Positions 10,570 to 23,650 of a stretch of DNA of 64,000 nt are shown one piece after another. The position numbers and the translations under genes are program-made. The notes beneath the pieces are model-generated. The model made no database searches. It was given only the letters and a program-made list of their open reading frames with translations, and was not told where the DNA came from. The stretch comes from Adiantum capillus-veneris (Eukaryota > Streptophyta > Polypodiopsida > Polypodiales > Pteridaceae): positions 10,393,001-10,457,000 of the forward strand of contig CM043969.1 in NCBI GenBank assembly GCA_014529385.2, written 5' to 3'. Each line of letters starts with the position of its first letter. The stretch's first letter is position 1.

Positions 10570-12300
10570 ACTTGCCAATATTTGATGCTTCACTGTTATA
10601 TTTTGATGGCTCTTATCGAAGAAGTCATGATGCTGCTTCGGGAGGCATTATCATTTATGACGCACAAGGAAAACTTGTAAGGAAAAAAGGGCTGAAACTT
10701 GATGCAAAAAGTAACAATGAAGCAGAGTACGTGGCTCTTGAAGGTGGTTTGCACATCTGTTTACAATTGGGAATTAGACGCTTACAGATCAAAGGAGATG
10801 CCTTGTTGGTCATGAATAAAGTATTGGGAGTATGGAAGGATAAGAATCCTAAACTGAAGAATTTATGCTTCAAGGTAAAATCATTGCTCAAAAAGTTTGA
10901 AGCATGGAGTTTGCAGCATATTGAGAGGTCTCAAAATAAAGAAGCTCATGATGCTACCCCAAGAAATGATCACTTGTGTGTTTGTGTTGAGGCAAATGAC
11001 CCTTTATATTATGGAAGGGAAGTGTTATCAAAGGAGGTGGATTTTTTTGTTTACAGGTGTTTTACCTGAAGGTCTACCATCCTCCAAAAAGTATGCTTTC
11101 ATAAGAAAAGCTAGAAAGTACAAAATGCTTGATGATGTGCTTTACATGAAAGGAAGGGATTTGGTTTTGCGTCGTGTACCCTGGAAAGAGAAATCTACAA
11201 GATTTTGGAATAAAATCATGAGGGATCTTGTGGAGGCCATTTTGCCATGACGATCATGTTGCATAAAATTTTACAAGAATGCTATGTGTGGCCAAGCATT
11301 CAGTAGGATGTTAACCATTGGTGCAAGTCTTGTTTGCCTTGTCAGAAAATGGGGAAGAGAATTTTGAAGCCCGAATTATGAAAGAAAATTTTAGATTTTG
11401 ATGTGTTTGAAAAATGGGGTTTTGATGCTATTGGACCTTACCCGTGACTAGCAAAAGGAATGCTTACATTTTGACAACAGTGGATTATTTGTCACGATGG
11501 GTAGAAGCTAAAGCTATCAAGCAAATTACCAATAAGGAAATGGGAAAGTTTTTATATGAGCATATATGCTGCAAATTTGGTGTTCCATTAGAACTATTTT
11601 CTGATAGAGGATCGAGATTTAGAGGAGAGTTGTTTGATTTCCTATGCGAAAAGCTCAATATACATCACATGTACAATTCTCCTTATTATCTACAATGCAA
11701 TGGTCTCAATGAGAGGTTCAATGGAGTGTTGGTGAAGATCTTACAAAGATGACCTAGACACATGGGAAAACTTGGGATCCAGAGTTGCCTTGTGCATTAT
11801 GGGCCTACAGAACTGCTATCAAAACAAGCACATGGTTGTCTCCTTACCATTTGGACTATGGCAAGGAAGCATTATTGCCACTTGAGGTGGAGATTCTTGC
11901 ACTCAAATTGTTGTCATTGGGAGATGAAGAGAAAACAAATACTTGGCAGAAAAGGTTGTTGGATTTACAATGTTTGCAATTAGACAAAGTTTTGGCTTTA
12001 AGCTACTATGAAAAAGTGTCAAAGAAGGCTGAACTAAAGGCTAATCAATGTGTGAAACATAAAGGAGTTGAAAAGGGTGATTTGGTGTTGCAATACAATA
12101 GTAAGTTGGACAATACCTTTCAGAAAAAGTTTGAAATCAAGTGGGAAGTTCCTTTTGCTATTGTGAACAAATCTAATAATGGCACATATCAGTTAGCAGA
12201 TTTGAGTGGTGCACAACATAAATATCATGTTAATGATTACATATTGAAGAAATATATGGCACATTTGATGACAATTGTGATAGATGAGATGGTATAAATG
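10570..12300 (+). mobile_element. Tat-like Ty3/gypsy fossil, 3' half
   Basis: The segment at about 10580-10960 is an RNase H of the additional (archaeal-like) type seen in Tat-lineage elements, with YFDGSYRR, SNNEAEYVALEGGL and IKGDALLVMN. Integrase follows at about 11050-12250, with YILTTVDYLSRWVEAKAI, a core segment with FGVPLELFSDRGSRF, and a C-terminal part with YQLADLSG. This is the same module order as the 3' half of element F at 47434-57921. The left end abuts the duplicated hairpin block and no 5' half is present. It is broken at several points and relatively old. Confidence 0.8.
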
Positions 12301-13640
12301 GAGGAAGACAGTGTGAAAACATCTGAGAATGTAAATGAGGTTTCTGGGAATGAGCTGCAGCAGTTGTCACCCTAGAAACCTCTGCTTGTCATGAATGATC
12401 AAGCAGACACTAGGGGGGCTTGGCAAGCTATGTTAGGTATTTTTTGGATGAGCCTAAAGTCATCATATCATGCCAAAAAGCTTGCTCACTAGCCTCATGT
12501 ATATATGTGTACATAGCCCTGCAAGTTTTGGAACTGACCATGTAAAAATTCATCTACAAAGGTGTGACTTTGACAGGCTTGGGTGCTGATATTTTGGGTT
12601 TTTTGAGTCCAAGACATGGTTTTTAAAAATATTTTCAGCCGTGCTTTATAGCTCGTGAATCAAACTTGTACATCATGAGTTATGAGCATCCAAAGTGGGT
12701 GGTCTCAACTTACAAAGTGATTGCAAGTGAATGCGACAAAGGAAACTGGGCCAAATTGATGATTGGAATTAGAAATTTTGAAATTTAAGATTTCTAGAAG
12801 TAGCCGAGATGTTGGGCTTTGAGCCTTGTTTTACGATGTGTCATTCGGTGACCGAAGCAGCAAGTTATGCTTTGGGGAAGGTTGTCCGAGAAGTTCTCCC
12901 GTTTTGGAGAGAAACCGAAAATTTGTTGGGCATAAGGGAGTTGGGAATATTGGGGTGGAAGTTGCCATGTGGCATGGGAATTATCCCACTTGAGAAGGGA
13001 CAAGGGGAGAATGGGGGGTATATAGGCTAAAGGGGGAGCACCCATTATGTGTATCACTTGGTGCAAGGCTTGAGATGATGGGCTCGTGGGATCTTGGGGA
13101 GAGAATGGTGCCTTTTCCACTTGTCCACACTACCTGCCTAGACACCTTGTCAATTTTTGGTCCATTGGACACTTGCCCCCACTCCATTCCCTTGGTCAAA
13201 GGGTCACAGACACCTCATTTTCCACCCAAAAAAGACAAAAAATGAACCAATTAAAAGATGCCTACAAAGAGAGACTTGTCAGCTGAGAAGAGAGAGAAAT
13301 TTTTGGGATAAAAGATAAGAAAGCCTCCCATTTTAATAGCTGCAACACCTACACAACTTCCAGAGAGCTCATTTTTTAGCAAGAAAGAATACACCCCCGG
13401 TTTCAAGCGGCCATACCTCTTTCATCTCTCATCTAGTTTTTGCCTATGGATAGTCTACGGACATCTCCACAAGACGAGCTTCGTCATGATTTCCTTGGTT
13501 TCTCCTAAGTTTGAGTGTGTCTCATGATTGAAGGGTTTTTCATAAAACTCTACAGGTGTTTTTGGCTGTGTAATAGTTTTTCCTTCCGACGGTGCTACTC
13601 GTGCAAGGCTATAGAGACACTCATGTTCCTTGTCATTTGC
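12301..13640 (+). other. Non-coding 3' region and probable LTR of the Tat-like fossil
   Basis: A purine-rich tract CTAGGGGGGC lies near 12411-12420, after which TGTTAGG (from about 12432) could start a 3' LTR. No partner LTR exists in the window, so the end cannot be fixed. 12800-13300 holds only overlapping short frames on both strands with no family match. An AT-rich TATA-like stretch lies near 13307-13320. The region meets the opposite-strand chromovirus A at about 13640. Confidence 0.4.
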
Positions 13641-16600
13641 ACACTAACAACGTCTTCATCACAAATATGATTCTAAGCATGCATAATATTTAAAATGTGC
13701 ATAAAAGAGGATTAGTCTTATAGGACAAAAACATTGTTCATTTAGAAAGCATTTACATTTGCTTACTCTAGTGTAGCATTGTAAGCATTGACAAGGTTTA
13801 TACTATCCTTAAGCTGTATTCATTGCATCCATTTAGAATCTTCAAAAGGATAATTTTTTAACATAATAAGATACCATCAGGTAATCTTACCATGTCGTAG
13901 GACCTTGTCTTCATGCCAACAGATAGCTTCGGGTTGTAGCACCTCTTCTTGGTCTTTGATTTTTGGAGGGTCTTCAATAATTGGTTCTCTTGTTTGCTCT
14001 CCTTTGTAGGGCTTAAGTAGGCTCACATGAAAAGCATTGTGTATGAGCCAATGGTTGGGAAATCTAATTTGATAGCCATGTCATTGATTGGCTTCAAGAT
14101 TTGAAAAGGACCATAATATATTTTTGCTAGTTTAGCATAATAATTTTGATGGCCCGTAGGAATTTTTCCCGTTGGTTTCCTCAATCAAGCCTTGGGAAAC
14201 TTAAGTCAGACCGAATCATTTGATTTGAATGTTAAGGCCCTTCCGTGCTTGTCATTAGAAACTTTTTGTCTTTGTTGAGAGATGGATATAGCCTCCTTAA
14301 CCTTTTGAAGAGATTCTTGTAGGTCACAGCTATACTCATCAGCAAACGAAGATCTTCCCATGTACTTTAAGTATCAAGGGACTTTTAGGTCTTCCCTCTA
14401 TGATCTCAAAAGGCGCTTTTCCCGTAGTAGTATGAACAATATTATTGTACGTAAACATTACAAGGTGTAAGTACTTCTCCCATTGTGAGCATTGATCTAC
14501 TTTTGTAACATAATTCTTTAGTAGAACGAGTATCGTAAGTTTGGCTATCTCACTTTGGCCATCCGTTTGTGGGTGATAGACCGAAGAGAAATTCAATCTT
14601 GTACCTAGATTTTCAAAGAGACCTTTCCAAAAATTATTGGTCATTCTAGGATCTCTATCTGACAGGATGGATGTTGGTAATCCATGCTGTTTGAAAATCT
14701 AAGATATGAAGAGGGTTGTCATTTGGTGTGCCTTAATAGTCTTTTTGACTAGAATAAAGTGTGCTTGCTTGCTAAACATGTCGCCTATTGTCCATATTCC
14801 CGTATTCCCATGGACAGACTTGGGTAATCCAAAGATAAAATCCATGGATATACTCTCCCATGGTGAATTAGGGATTGGAAATGGCTGGAGTAATCCAAGT
14901 TTCTTCCCTCTATCATACTTAGTCTTTTGGCATACCACACATTTTGAAACATACTCTTGTATGTCCACTTTCATGGTAGGCCAATAGAAGTACGTCTCTC
15001 CTCCTCGAAGAGTAGGTTGAATGCCTCTTTGCCCCACATAGGGAGGAGCATGGGATTCATACATGACTTTCTCACGAAGGGAGTGGGTAACACATATCAT
15101 ATTTCCATGGAGAAGATAACCATCTTGCAAGGTGAATGGTTCCTCTTTCTTTCCCAAAGCAAGGGCTAACATTACATCTTTAAAGTCAGGGTCAGTAGCA
15201 TACTCATCTATCATAGAAGATAGATCATTGTGAGTTTCTATAGACACCGCATTAACTTCTGGTCTTCGTGAAAGTGCATCGGCCACTTGATTGTGCTTAC
15301 CAGTAACGTGAGCAATATGAAAATAAAATTGCAAAAAAAAATTTGCCCACCTCATTTGTTTGTCGGAAAGCTTGGTTTGTGTCATGAAGTACTTGAGACT
15401 TTGGTGGTCTGTTTGTAAAATGAATGGAGTCCCCAATAAATAGTGCTTACATGTGTCTAGGGAATGTAGAACAACTAAAAGATTTTCTTATAAATTCCCA
15501 AGACCCGATCATCTGTATTGAGCCTCGACTCTCATATGCTATGGTATGCCCTTCTTGAAGCAAGACTGCTCCAAGGCAATCACCACAAGCATCACATTGG
15601 ACCTCAAATGGCTTTGAGAGATCCGGAAGCATGAGGACTGGCTGAGAGGTAATATTCTCTTTGAGCTTGTCATAAGCATTTTTCTCCTTATTAGTCCATG
15701 AATACTTAACATTCTTCTTTGTTAAGTCATGTAATGGTCCTGCTATTTGAGAAAATTTTGCTAAGAAGCATCTATAGTATGCACACATACCAATAAAGCT
15801 TCTTAGCTCATGTAAATTCCTTGGATTAGGCCATGTTTTTATTACCTCTAACTTTGATGGATCCATACGAATATCATCTTGAGAGATAATGTGGCCTAAG
15901 TATTGAATCTCTTGAAGGAAAAATTCGCTTTTCTTTTGGTTGAGAAAAGGCTTGTTCTCCTCAATGCTTGAAAAATCACTTGGAGATGTTGCTTGTGTTC
16001 CTCCAAGGACTTGGAGTAGATGATGATATCATCAAAGAGCAATACTTTACTGAACTTGTGTAGGGTCTAAATATTTTCTCCATCAAACGATTGAATGTGG
16101 CTAGTGCATTGGTCAAGCCAAAAGGCATGACTAGATATTCATAAAGACCAAATGTTGTATGAAACACGATCTTTAGGATATCTTCATCCACTATCCTTAT
16201 TTGATGATGGCCAATTTTATGGCCTATCCTACTCAATTAGGTAGAGCCTTGTAGCTTATCAAACAGGTCTTCTACCCAAGGCACGGAAAATCTGTTTTTG
16301 ATAGTGATATGGTTTAGTGCTTGATAGTCCACACACATACGGTATGTACCATCTTTCTTTGCACTAAAAGGACTGGAGAACAAAATTGAGAGGACCTAGG
16401 CCTCACCATACCTTTGTATATTAATTCTTGTACTTGCTTCATGATCTCCTCTTGTTGAGCTTGAAACTAGATAAGGAGGCTTGTTAGGCGGTGAGCTTCC
16501 TGGTAGGAGCTCAATTAGATGGTCATCATCCCCTCGTTTTGGAGGTAAGTCCATAGGAATATTATCGATAAAAAAATCTTGGAGTCCATTTAGAAATGTA

Positions 16601-18945
16601 GACAAGTCTAACTCTACTTTATTCCTACCATTTTCATCTGATAAATCATTAGCATCATTGGTGGATTCTTTGACAAAAATCATGTACGCAAAAATCAATC
16701 TTTTAATTAACTTATCAAAAGCCGATGAATTTACAAGTGGTATAGTACGACCAGACTCATAGCATCTATATACATGATCTTTCCCCTATAGGTGAAGTAG
16801 ATTCTCCTTTCAGGGAACTTCATGTTGGGTGCCATGCGGTTGAACCATGGTGCCCCTAGGATAGCATCCTCATGTTGGAGAGGAGAGATGAAAAATTCTT
16901 CTTCGTTGACATAGATTTGGACATGAAGCCTCAACTTTCCAATCAAGGGAGTAATGGAGGCTTGATGTCCCTTGAACATTGTGTCAGCAGTTACAGTAGC
17001 TCCTATCTTGAAAGCTTGATTGCCCAACCTGGTGGCCAACTCCATTGATATGAAGTTGTGAGTAGAGCCTGGGTCAAATAAGATGAAGGCATCATGTTCC
17101 CTTACCTTTCCCCAAGCATATGAGAGAGGTGATCCTTTGCAATGAGCATTCTCTTTTGGAACTTCGATGGTGGAAACTCTAGGAGCCTCACTACGAGCAT
17201 TTCTCTTAGGGCAAGAACGATAGCTATGTCCTTGCTCTCCACACTTAAAACACTTATGGTCCTTGCGAAAAGCTTCAAGCTCTTCAGGAGAGAGTTTTTT
17301 TTTGCCTTTGTAAACTCCCTTATCCTTAGACCGACTGTTGTTGTTGTTGTTATTGGAATTGCCTTCGAAAGAATTTTGGGTAGTGGTTTTCCCCTTTGCA
17401 TCACTTTTGTCTTTGTTTTCCATGGGCTTGACATTCCATCTAGCCCCTTGTTGAAAATTGATGCGGGAAGCAACCATGGTGTGGTGATTACTTTGGTGAT
17501 AGAACCATGCCATTGGGAGTTGACATACTCAGCCATTTCTTCAGGTAATCCCACACAAAATTGTTGCCTTTTCTCGGGAAAGTCTATCAAGTTTTGAAAG
17601 ACACCAGCCTTGAGATGTAAATCACAAAACTTGTCCACATATTTGTGAATAGACTCATGGAAGAGAAGCTTCAAAGTGCGCCATTCGGTAAGTACTTTGT
17701 CCTTTGCATCGCTTGCAAGGAATTGCTTCATGATAGAAACCTGTAGAGGTTTCCATGTGTTTGGGGCTTCGCCGTTCCACGAAGGCTAGCCCACCATTGA
17801 CGAACAATTTTTGGAAGTGCATATCTACATGGTGTAGCTTGGAGGACTCCATGAAGCCCTCATCTCCAAAGGCCGCATCACATTGTTGGATGAAGGTCAA
17901 TACTTTGTTGGTGGCACCAAAGGTGCCATCATAGGTGAGAAAAGAGATACTCTTTCCTCTCTCTTTGAACTTCTTGAGCTTCTGTGACCTTCACCATGGA
18001 GGGTATGATTTGCGATGTCCCCCCCCTCTTGTATTATCTCTAGGAGAATAGCCATGATTTCGTTAGAAGAGGAGGAAGGTGAAGAAGAAGGAGAAGAGAG
18101 TGACCTCTTTCTTGAACTTTTCTTCCTTTGTTTCCTCTCTTCCCTTTCGAAGTGACGAGGAGAAGGACTGTGTGTTAACCGTTTCCTCTTGGGAGGAGTT
18201 GGCGGTCTATACGGCGATCGTATAGACCGCCGTCTTTGTGGAGCCACATCTTCAAAGGAACTTAAGGATTCATTACTTTCTTGTTCTTCAGATTCGTCCT
18301 CTCGTATGAGAGATAGTCTTCTTTTGGGGGTCTCATAGAGGCCTCCAAAGCTCTCTCTCCTCTTGGAGAGGAAGGGAAATCCCAAAAGCACGAAGTTGTC
18401 GAGTAACTTCGGCTTGCAAAGCAGGGTTGCCCATAGCTTGCTCCAACCTAGTAACAAGATAATCGACAAACATGGGGGCATCATCATTAGCACCTTCATG
18501 TGCAAAATCAAATTTATCAATGTTCATTCTACTCTCTTGGTTATTGTTAGCCCATGATAATTATACTTAGGTGTATTCTTTGGCAATTCAAAACCTTAGT
18601 TTCCACTCCTCTTAGCCTTTGAAAATCAACACTTAAGTATCTACACCCACGGCTCAAATTGGTTAATTATAAAGAGTAGTGGAGTGGACCTAATATTGCA
18701 GAATTGTTGAGGGCTAGCTCCTTTCAAACTTCTTATGGCTCAATAATGGTAAAGCCATAGGCAAGTCTAAAGACACCCCATTATTAAGACCAAAGCTTCC
18801 GAGGTGTGAACCATATCCCACATAGTGGGCTCAACAAAACCGATAATAGATCACAGTCCCACTTACCCTAATATAATTAACAAAATCAAACATCACTAGG
18901 CTAATTAAGGACCTCTTTTCTTAAGCAAGAAAAGAGAAAACAAGT

Positions 18946-18957
18946 GCTCTGATACCA
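18946..18957 (-). other. Primer binding site of chromovirus A
   Basis: GCTCTGATACCA on the plus strand reads TGGTATCAGAGC in the element's sense. This is the initiator Met-tRNA type, and it sits one base inside the LTR. Confidence 0.85.
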
Positions 18958-18958
18958 A

Positions 18959-19563
18959 TGTAATGGAAATGACCTATGAACTTTAAGAAGAGTGGAATTA
19001 AGAGAATTAGAGTAAGATTACTTTGAGAACATAGAGGGTGAACTTAATTGATGTTAGAAACAAAAACATAGTACTTAATTAACTTGGCATGAACAATACT
19101 TTTGCAAGAGAGAGTATTAAAGAACATGACAATAGTTGAGGACTAGATTTACTTGGAACCGGTCACCCCTCCAAAAGGTGTTTGATTTATAGATACTCCC
19201 ATCAAGAGAGACTTGGTACAATAAAATCTTTGTGCTCCTTGTGACTTAGGTGATGCAATGAAGATGGAAAGATTCATGCATCACGAGTATAACATAAAAT
19301 TTGCAAAAAGAATTAACTATCCCAAGCATCAGTCCCAAGGCCTCAAACACCTTTGAGGTGGAGAGGGCTAGTGTGGAATGAGGGTAGGGAAGAGGAAGAA
19401 GAATCATTCATAGGAGAAAGAAATAGTTCCTCACTTATAATCACTCTTCTTGCTTAGCATAGTAATGAAGATGAGGAAGATGGCAAGCTGCTTAAAAATT
19501 GAAGCATGGCTCTTGGTTGGCTTTGCATTCCATAGCCGAGAGTGTTGGTGTAGGCTCTCCACT
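18959..19563 (-). repeat. LTR of chromovirus A, part next to the primer site
   Basis: In sense orientation this is the 3' end of A's 5' LTR. It adjoins the primer site at 18946-18957 and stops where B is inserted. The last bases, CCACT (19559-19563), are a one-mismatch match to CAACT at 23651-23655, the presumed TSD of B. Confidence 0.8.
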
Positions 19564-19798
19564 TGTAACATTTAATGGTCTAAAAACTTATGTGTAGCAG
19601 AAATTAGCATGAACATAGTGGGCACTTCATTAGAATAGATTCCTAAAGAGAATTACAAGAGTTCTTGGGTGGAGAGAGCAACAAAAAGCATAACACCTAG
19701 TTAGATAGCATCAACAATACTTTCAAAAGAGAGAGAAATTAAGCTATTGACAACAATTGAAGACCGGATTTGCATGGCGCCGGTCCCCCCTCCAAAAG
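19564..19798 (-). repeat. 3' end repeat of chromovirus B
   Basis: This matches the primer-site-proximal end of the B 5' LTR (22036-22273), including GGTCTAAAAACTTATGTGTA and CCCCCCTCCAAAAGGC. It is shorter than the 5' LTR. Confidence 0.85.
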
Positions 19799-22022
19799 GC
19801 CTAGGATTACATCCTCATGCTTGAGAGGAGAGATAAATAAGTCCTCTTTTTCCACATAGCCTTGGACATGAAGCCTCAATTTCTCGATTAGGGGAGTGAC
19901 TAAAGCTTCTTGCCCCTTGAAGGCACTGTCTGCGGGTAGGACATCTCCCATCTCGTAGGATTGTATGCCTAGCTTGGTGGCCAACTCTATAGATATAAAA
20001 TTGTGAGTAGAACCAAGGTCAAAGAGAATAAAAGAATCATGTTCTCTTACCTTTCCCCAAGCATGGCATAGAGGAGATCCTTTGTGATGAGTTTGGTGAA
20101 TCTCCTCCTCTTGGATTTCAACCAAGGAAGCTCTAGGAGGATCTTGACGGTTGTTCTTTTGGGGACAAGCGCGGTACGCATGCCCTTGTTCACTGCACTT
20201 GAAACACCGGTTATCCTTGCGATAACGCTCAAGCTCTTCAGGAGAGAGTTTGTTCTTACCTTTGTAAACTCCCTTCTCTTTAGCTTTGTTGGAATTTCCC
20301 TTAGGAGACTTTTGGACATTGTCCTTCCCCTTAGGCTCATTGGAACCCTTGTTTTCCGGGGGCTTATTATTTCTTTTATCCCCCGTTTGGAAATTGATTC
20401 GTGAGGCCACCATAGTATGGTGTATTACCGCCGATATGGTACATGGCCTTTGGGAGTTGACATACTCCGCCATTTCTTCGGTTAAGCCCGCAAAAAATTG
20501 TTGCTTTTGCTCTCCAAAATCCAACTTTTTAAAGATAGTGGCTTTGAGTTGTAGGTCCCAAAACTTGTCTACATATTTGTGGATGGATTCATTGGGAGAG
20601 AGCTTTAAGCTTCGCCATTCGGTGAGTACTTTGTCTTTGGCATATGTGGCCAAAAACTGCTTCATAATGGAAGCTCTTAAAGCTTTCCATGTTCGTGGAG
20701 CTTCATTGTTGGCTCGTAGGCTAGACCACCATTGCCTGGCAGACTTTTGAAAGTGCATAGCTACATGGTGTAGCTTAGAGGACTCCGTGAAGCCCTCATC
20801 TCCAAACGCCGCATCAAATTGCTGGATAAAGGCCAAGACTTTGTCCGTAGCACCAAAGGTACCATCATAGGTAAGGAAAGAGATGCTCTTCCCTCCCTCT
20901 TTGAATTTATTTAGCTTGGATGACCTCTTCCATGCGGCATAGGATTTCCTATGGCCTCTTCTTTTTGATGGTTCAAAGGTTTCACCATCACTTTCTTCAG
21001 AAGGTGGAGAAGAGGGTGACCTCTTTCTCTCCTTTTTCTTGTCTTGATCTTTGTTGTCTTCACCATCACTTTCATAAGAGGAAGAGGAAGAAAAAGATGG
21101 AGAAGAGGGTGTCCTCTTTCTCGCCTTTTTCTTCTCTTGCTTTTTAGCATCCCTCTTTGAATTATGGCGTGGAGAAGAGTGTGATGGTCTTCTCCGCTTT
21201 GGTGGTGATGGAGAGCGTTTAGCCCGCCGTCTTCGTGGAGCCATCTCCGCCGAGGTGGCGGGAGACTCACTTCTTTCTCGTTCCTTCGATGGAGGCTCTT
21301 GAGTTCTCCTTTGGGAAGGAGATGCATCATCAAGAAGTAAATTCTTGAGCCCTTCGTAGGGATTCTCTTCTTCTCCCGAATCAGAGAGAGACCTCTTTTG
21401 GGAGTCTCACAAGGAGGCTTCCTAGGTGTTCTCTCGTCATGGTGATGAGCTTGGAGAATCCCATGAGCACGAAGCTGCCGTTGCACTTCACTTTGGAGAG
21501 ATGGATTGCCCATGGCTTGTTGAAGCCTAGAAACAAGATAGTTAACAAGCATTGAAGCATCATTAGTAGCGTGCTCATGAGTAAAATCAATGTTATCAAC
21601 ATTAATTTCACTCTCTTTACTATTGTCAGCCATTCTAACAACTTTTAGGTGTACTTTGTCACTTCAAGCCCTAGTTTCTACTCCTCTTTACCCCTTTAGA
21701 AAAAGCACTCAAGCTATTGTACCCGCGGCTCGAATACCATTAATTGCAAGGAATAGAAGAGAGGATCTTTCGACACCAAAACAGCACCGGCTCCTGTCAA
21801 GCTTCTCATAGCTCAATAGTGGTTAAGCCGTAGGCAAGCCCCATAGGACTCCACTATTAAGACCATAGCTCTTGACGGTGATGCCCCGTTAACTGCACAA
21901 AGGCAGGCGCACTGCAAAGCTGAAAAATCCCTATTCTACTTACTCAAAGGCAATTAATAATACCAACCATTTATAGCTACCTTGAGGACCTCCCTTCTTG
22001 AGCAAGAAAAGAGAAACCTTGT

Positions 22023-22034
22023 GCTCTGATACCA
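22023..22034 (-). other. Primer binding site of chromovirus B
   Basis: GCTCTGATACCA on the plus strand, directly next to the LTR end at 22036. It is the same initiator Met-tRNA type as in A. Confidence 0.88.
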
Positions 22035-22035
22035 A

Positions 22036-23650
22036 TGTAGCATTTAATGGTCTAAAAACTTATGTGTAGAGGAAATTAGCATGAACATAGTGGGCACTTC
22101 ATTAGAATAGATTCCTAATGAGAATTACAAGAGTGCTTGGGTGGAGAGAGCAACAAAAATCATAACACCTAGTTAGATAGCATCAAAAATACTTTCAAAA
22201 GAGAGAGAAATTAAGCTATTGACAACAGTTGAGGACCAGATTTGCATGGAGCTGGTCCCCCCTCCAAAAGGCTTTGTATTATGGTTTCTCCCATCAAGAG
22301 AGACATTGTACAATACAACTCTTTGTGTTCCTTCAAGACTAGCTAGTACAATGAAAGATGAAAGCTTCATGCACTAAGCAAAACACTTAGTAAACACAAC
22401 TTTAATTATCCCCGTTCTCAGACCCAAGACCTCACACACCTTCGAAGATGGTGAGAGCTAGCAGGGTATGAGAGTAGATTGAGAGGAAGAAGGAGTATCT
22501 TACGAGAAATATGTACATCTCCTCACATAATCACTCATATTAGCATAGCTTTAGCTTAGTAATTATCTTGGTAGAGGAGATGAGCATGCATTGAAGCTTG
22601 GCTCTTGGTTGGATTTGCATCCACAAGCCAAGAGTGTGTTGATGTAGGCTTCTATCTCACAAGCTTGGAGTAGGTGATGAGCTCTCCATTAAAGCTTGGG
22701 AAGAGATAGTCTTCTCTTTATTCACACATGAGATTGTGTGAGTGTGTGTGTGATAATGCCTTGCAAAAATCAGCCCCCTCTCTCTCTTGGGCAAGCCCTC
22801 TTGCTATTTGCTATTTGCTCTTGCTATTTGCTCTTGCAGGCTCCCCATTGGACCTCCCCAAGTCAAGCCAATGGCTATTAAGCAGCATAAGTGATAGCCT
22901 TATGACATGTGTCCCCCTTTCCCCTTTTGTGAGAGCTTTAGGTAATTTAATAACTAAACTAAACTCTCATTGGACCCCTTTGCCTCCTGGCCAATAGGAA
23001 TCAGGCAACCCATTGGGCTCCTGAATGCTCATTGGACCCCTTGGGAGACTGTCCAATAGTCTTCTAGGAGACTTAATTCTCATTGGTTCTTTTACTAAGT
23101 GTTTTTTAATAAATAAAACTACATTTACTCTAGCCTAATTCTCATTGGTCCACCTCCAAGGCCATCCAATAGGAATTTGGCACACCTTGTGGGCATCTGG
23201 GCTAGGGAGCTGACATGTGTCCCTAATTCCCTTTGTGTAAAGGGAGCCTCTGTGTGTGTGTGTGTGTGTGTGACTTTCTCTCTCATCCCCTAGAAGAAGG
23301 GATCCCCCCTTCCCATGTAGGGATATGCAAAGACTTTTTAGTACACACAAAGCATCCAATTTCCCCTAGGGTTGACCTTTGGACACAACCTTTGAATTTT
23401 GGAACCTTAGCATTTTGGAAGTCTTAATGGGCTGAACCTTAGGGTCTTTTTAGCCCATTGTTGCACATGGATCTTTTGCAGATGGCCCCCCGTTTGGATC
23501 CCTATTTTCCCTCCTTTGGATCCCTATTGTGGCCGGTCTGCTAGCTTAACCAATATTCTAGCTTTTTCTCCCCTGGCACTGCCCCACATTAATTTGTCAG
23601 TTTAAAATGAGAAAAGCATTTAGGAGAATTAGATATTGATTATTATGACA
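22036..23650 (-). repeat. 5' LTR of chromovirus B
   Basis: A 1.6-kb LTR, in sense TGTCATAATAATC to AAATGCTACA. It holds short (TG)n runs at about 23251-23270. It matches the LTRs of D at 38685-40142 and 44722-46308 over its length. Confidence 0.9.

Larger units (their letters stand above)
19564..23650 (-). mobile_element. Ty3/gypsy chromovirus fossil B, nested in A
   Basis: This minus-strand copy is inserted in A's 5' LTR. Its own 5' LTR is 23650-22036, with the primer site at 22034-22023. Gag spans about 21640-20080, with a Lys/Arg/Ser-rich N-terminal half, the motif LTYDGTFGATDKV and the knuckle CFKCSEQGHAYRACP. A protease piece (FILFDLGSTHNFISIEL) reaches about 19800. The 3' end repeat is represented by 19564-19798. 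The copy is much shorter than family member D and is clearly broken. Flanks CCACT and CAACT look like a TSD with one difference. The LTR closely resembles that of D (38685-46308), so the two belong to one family. Confidence 0.88.

Noticed and set aside
12794-13286. Several 60-108 codon frames on both strands
   Set aside because: They overlap each other in the non-coding 3' region or LTR of the Tat-like fossil and show no family motif.
22728-23427. Frames in the LTR of chromovirus B, also mirrored in D
   Set aside because: LTR sequence with (TG)n runs. The frames recur only through LTR homology and have no protein motif.
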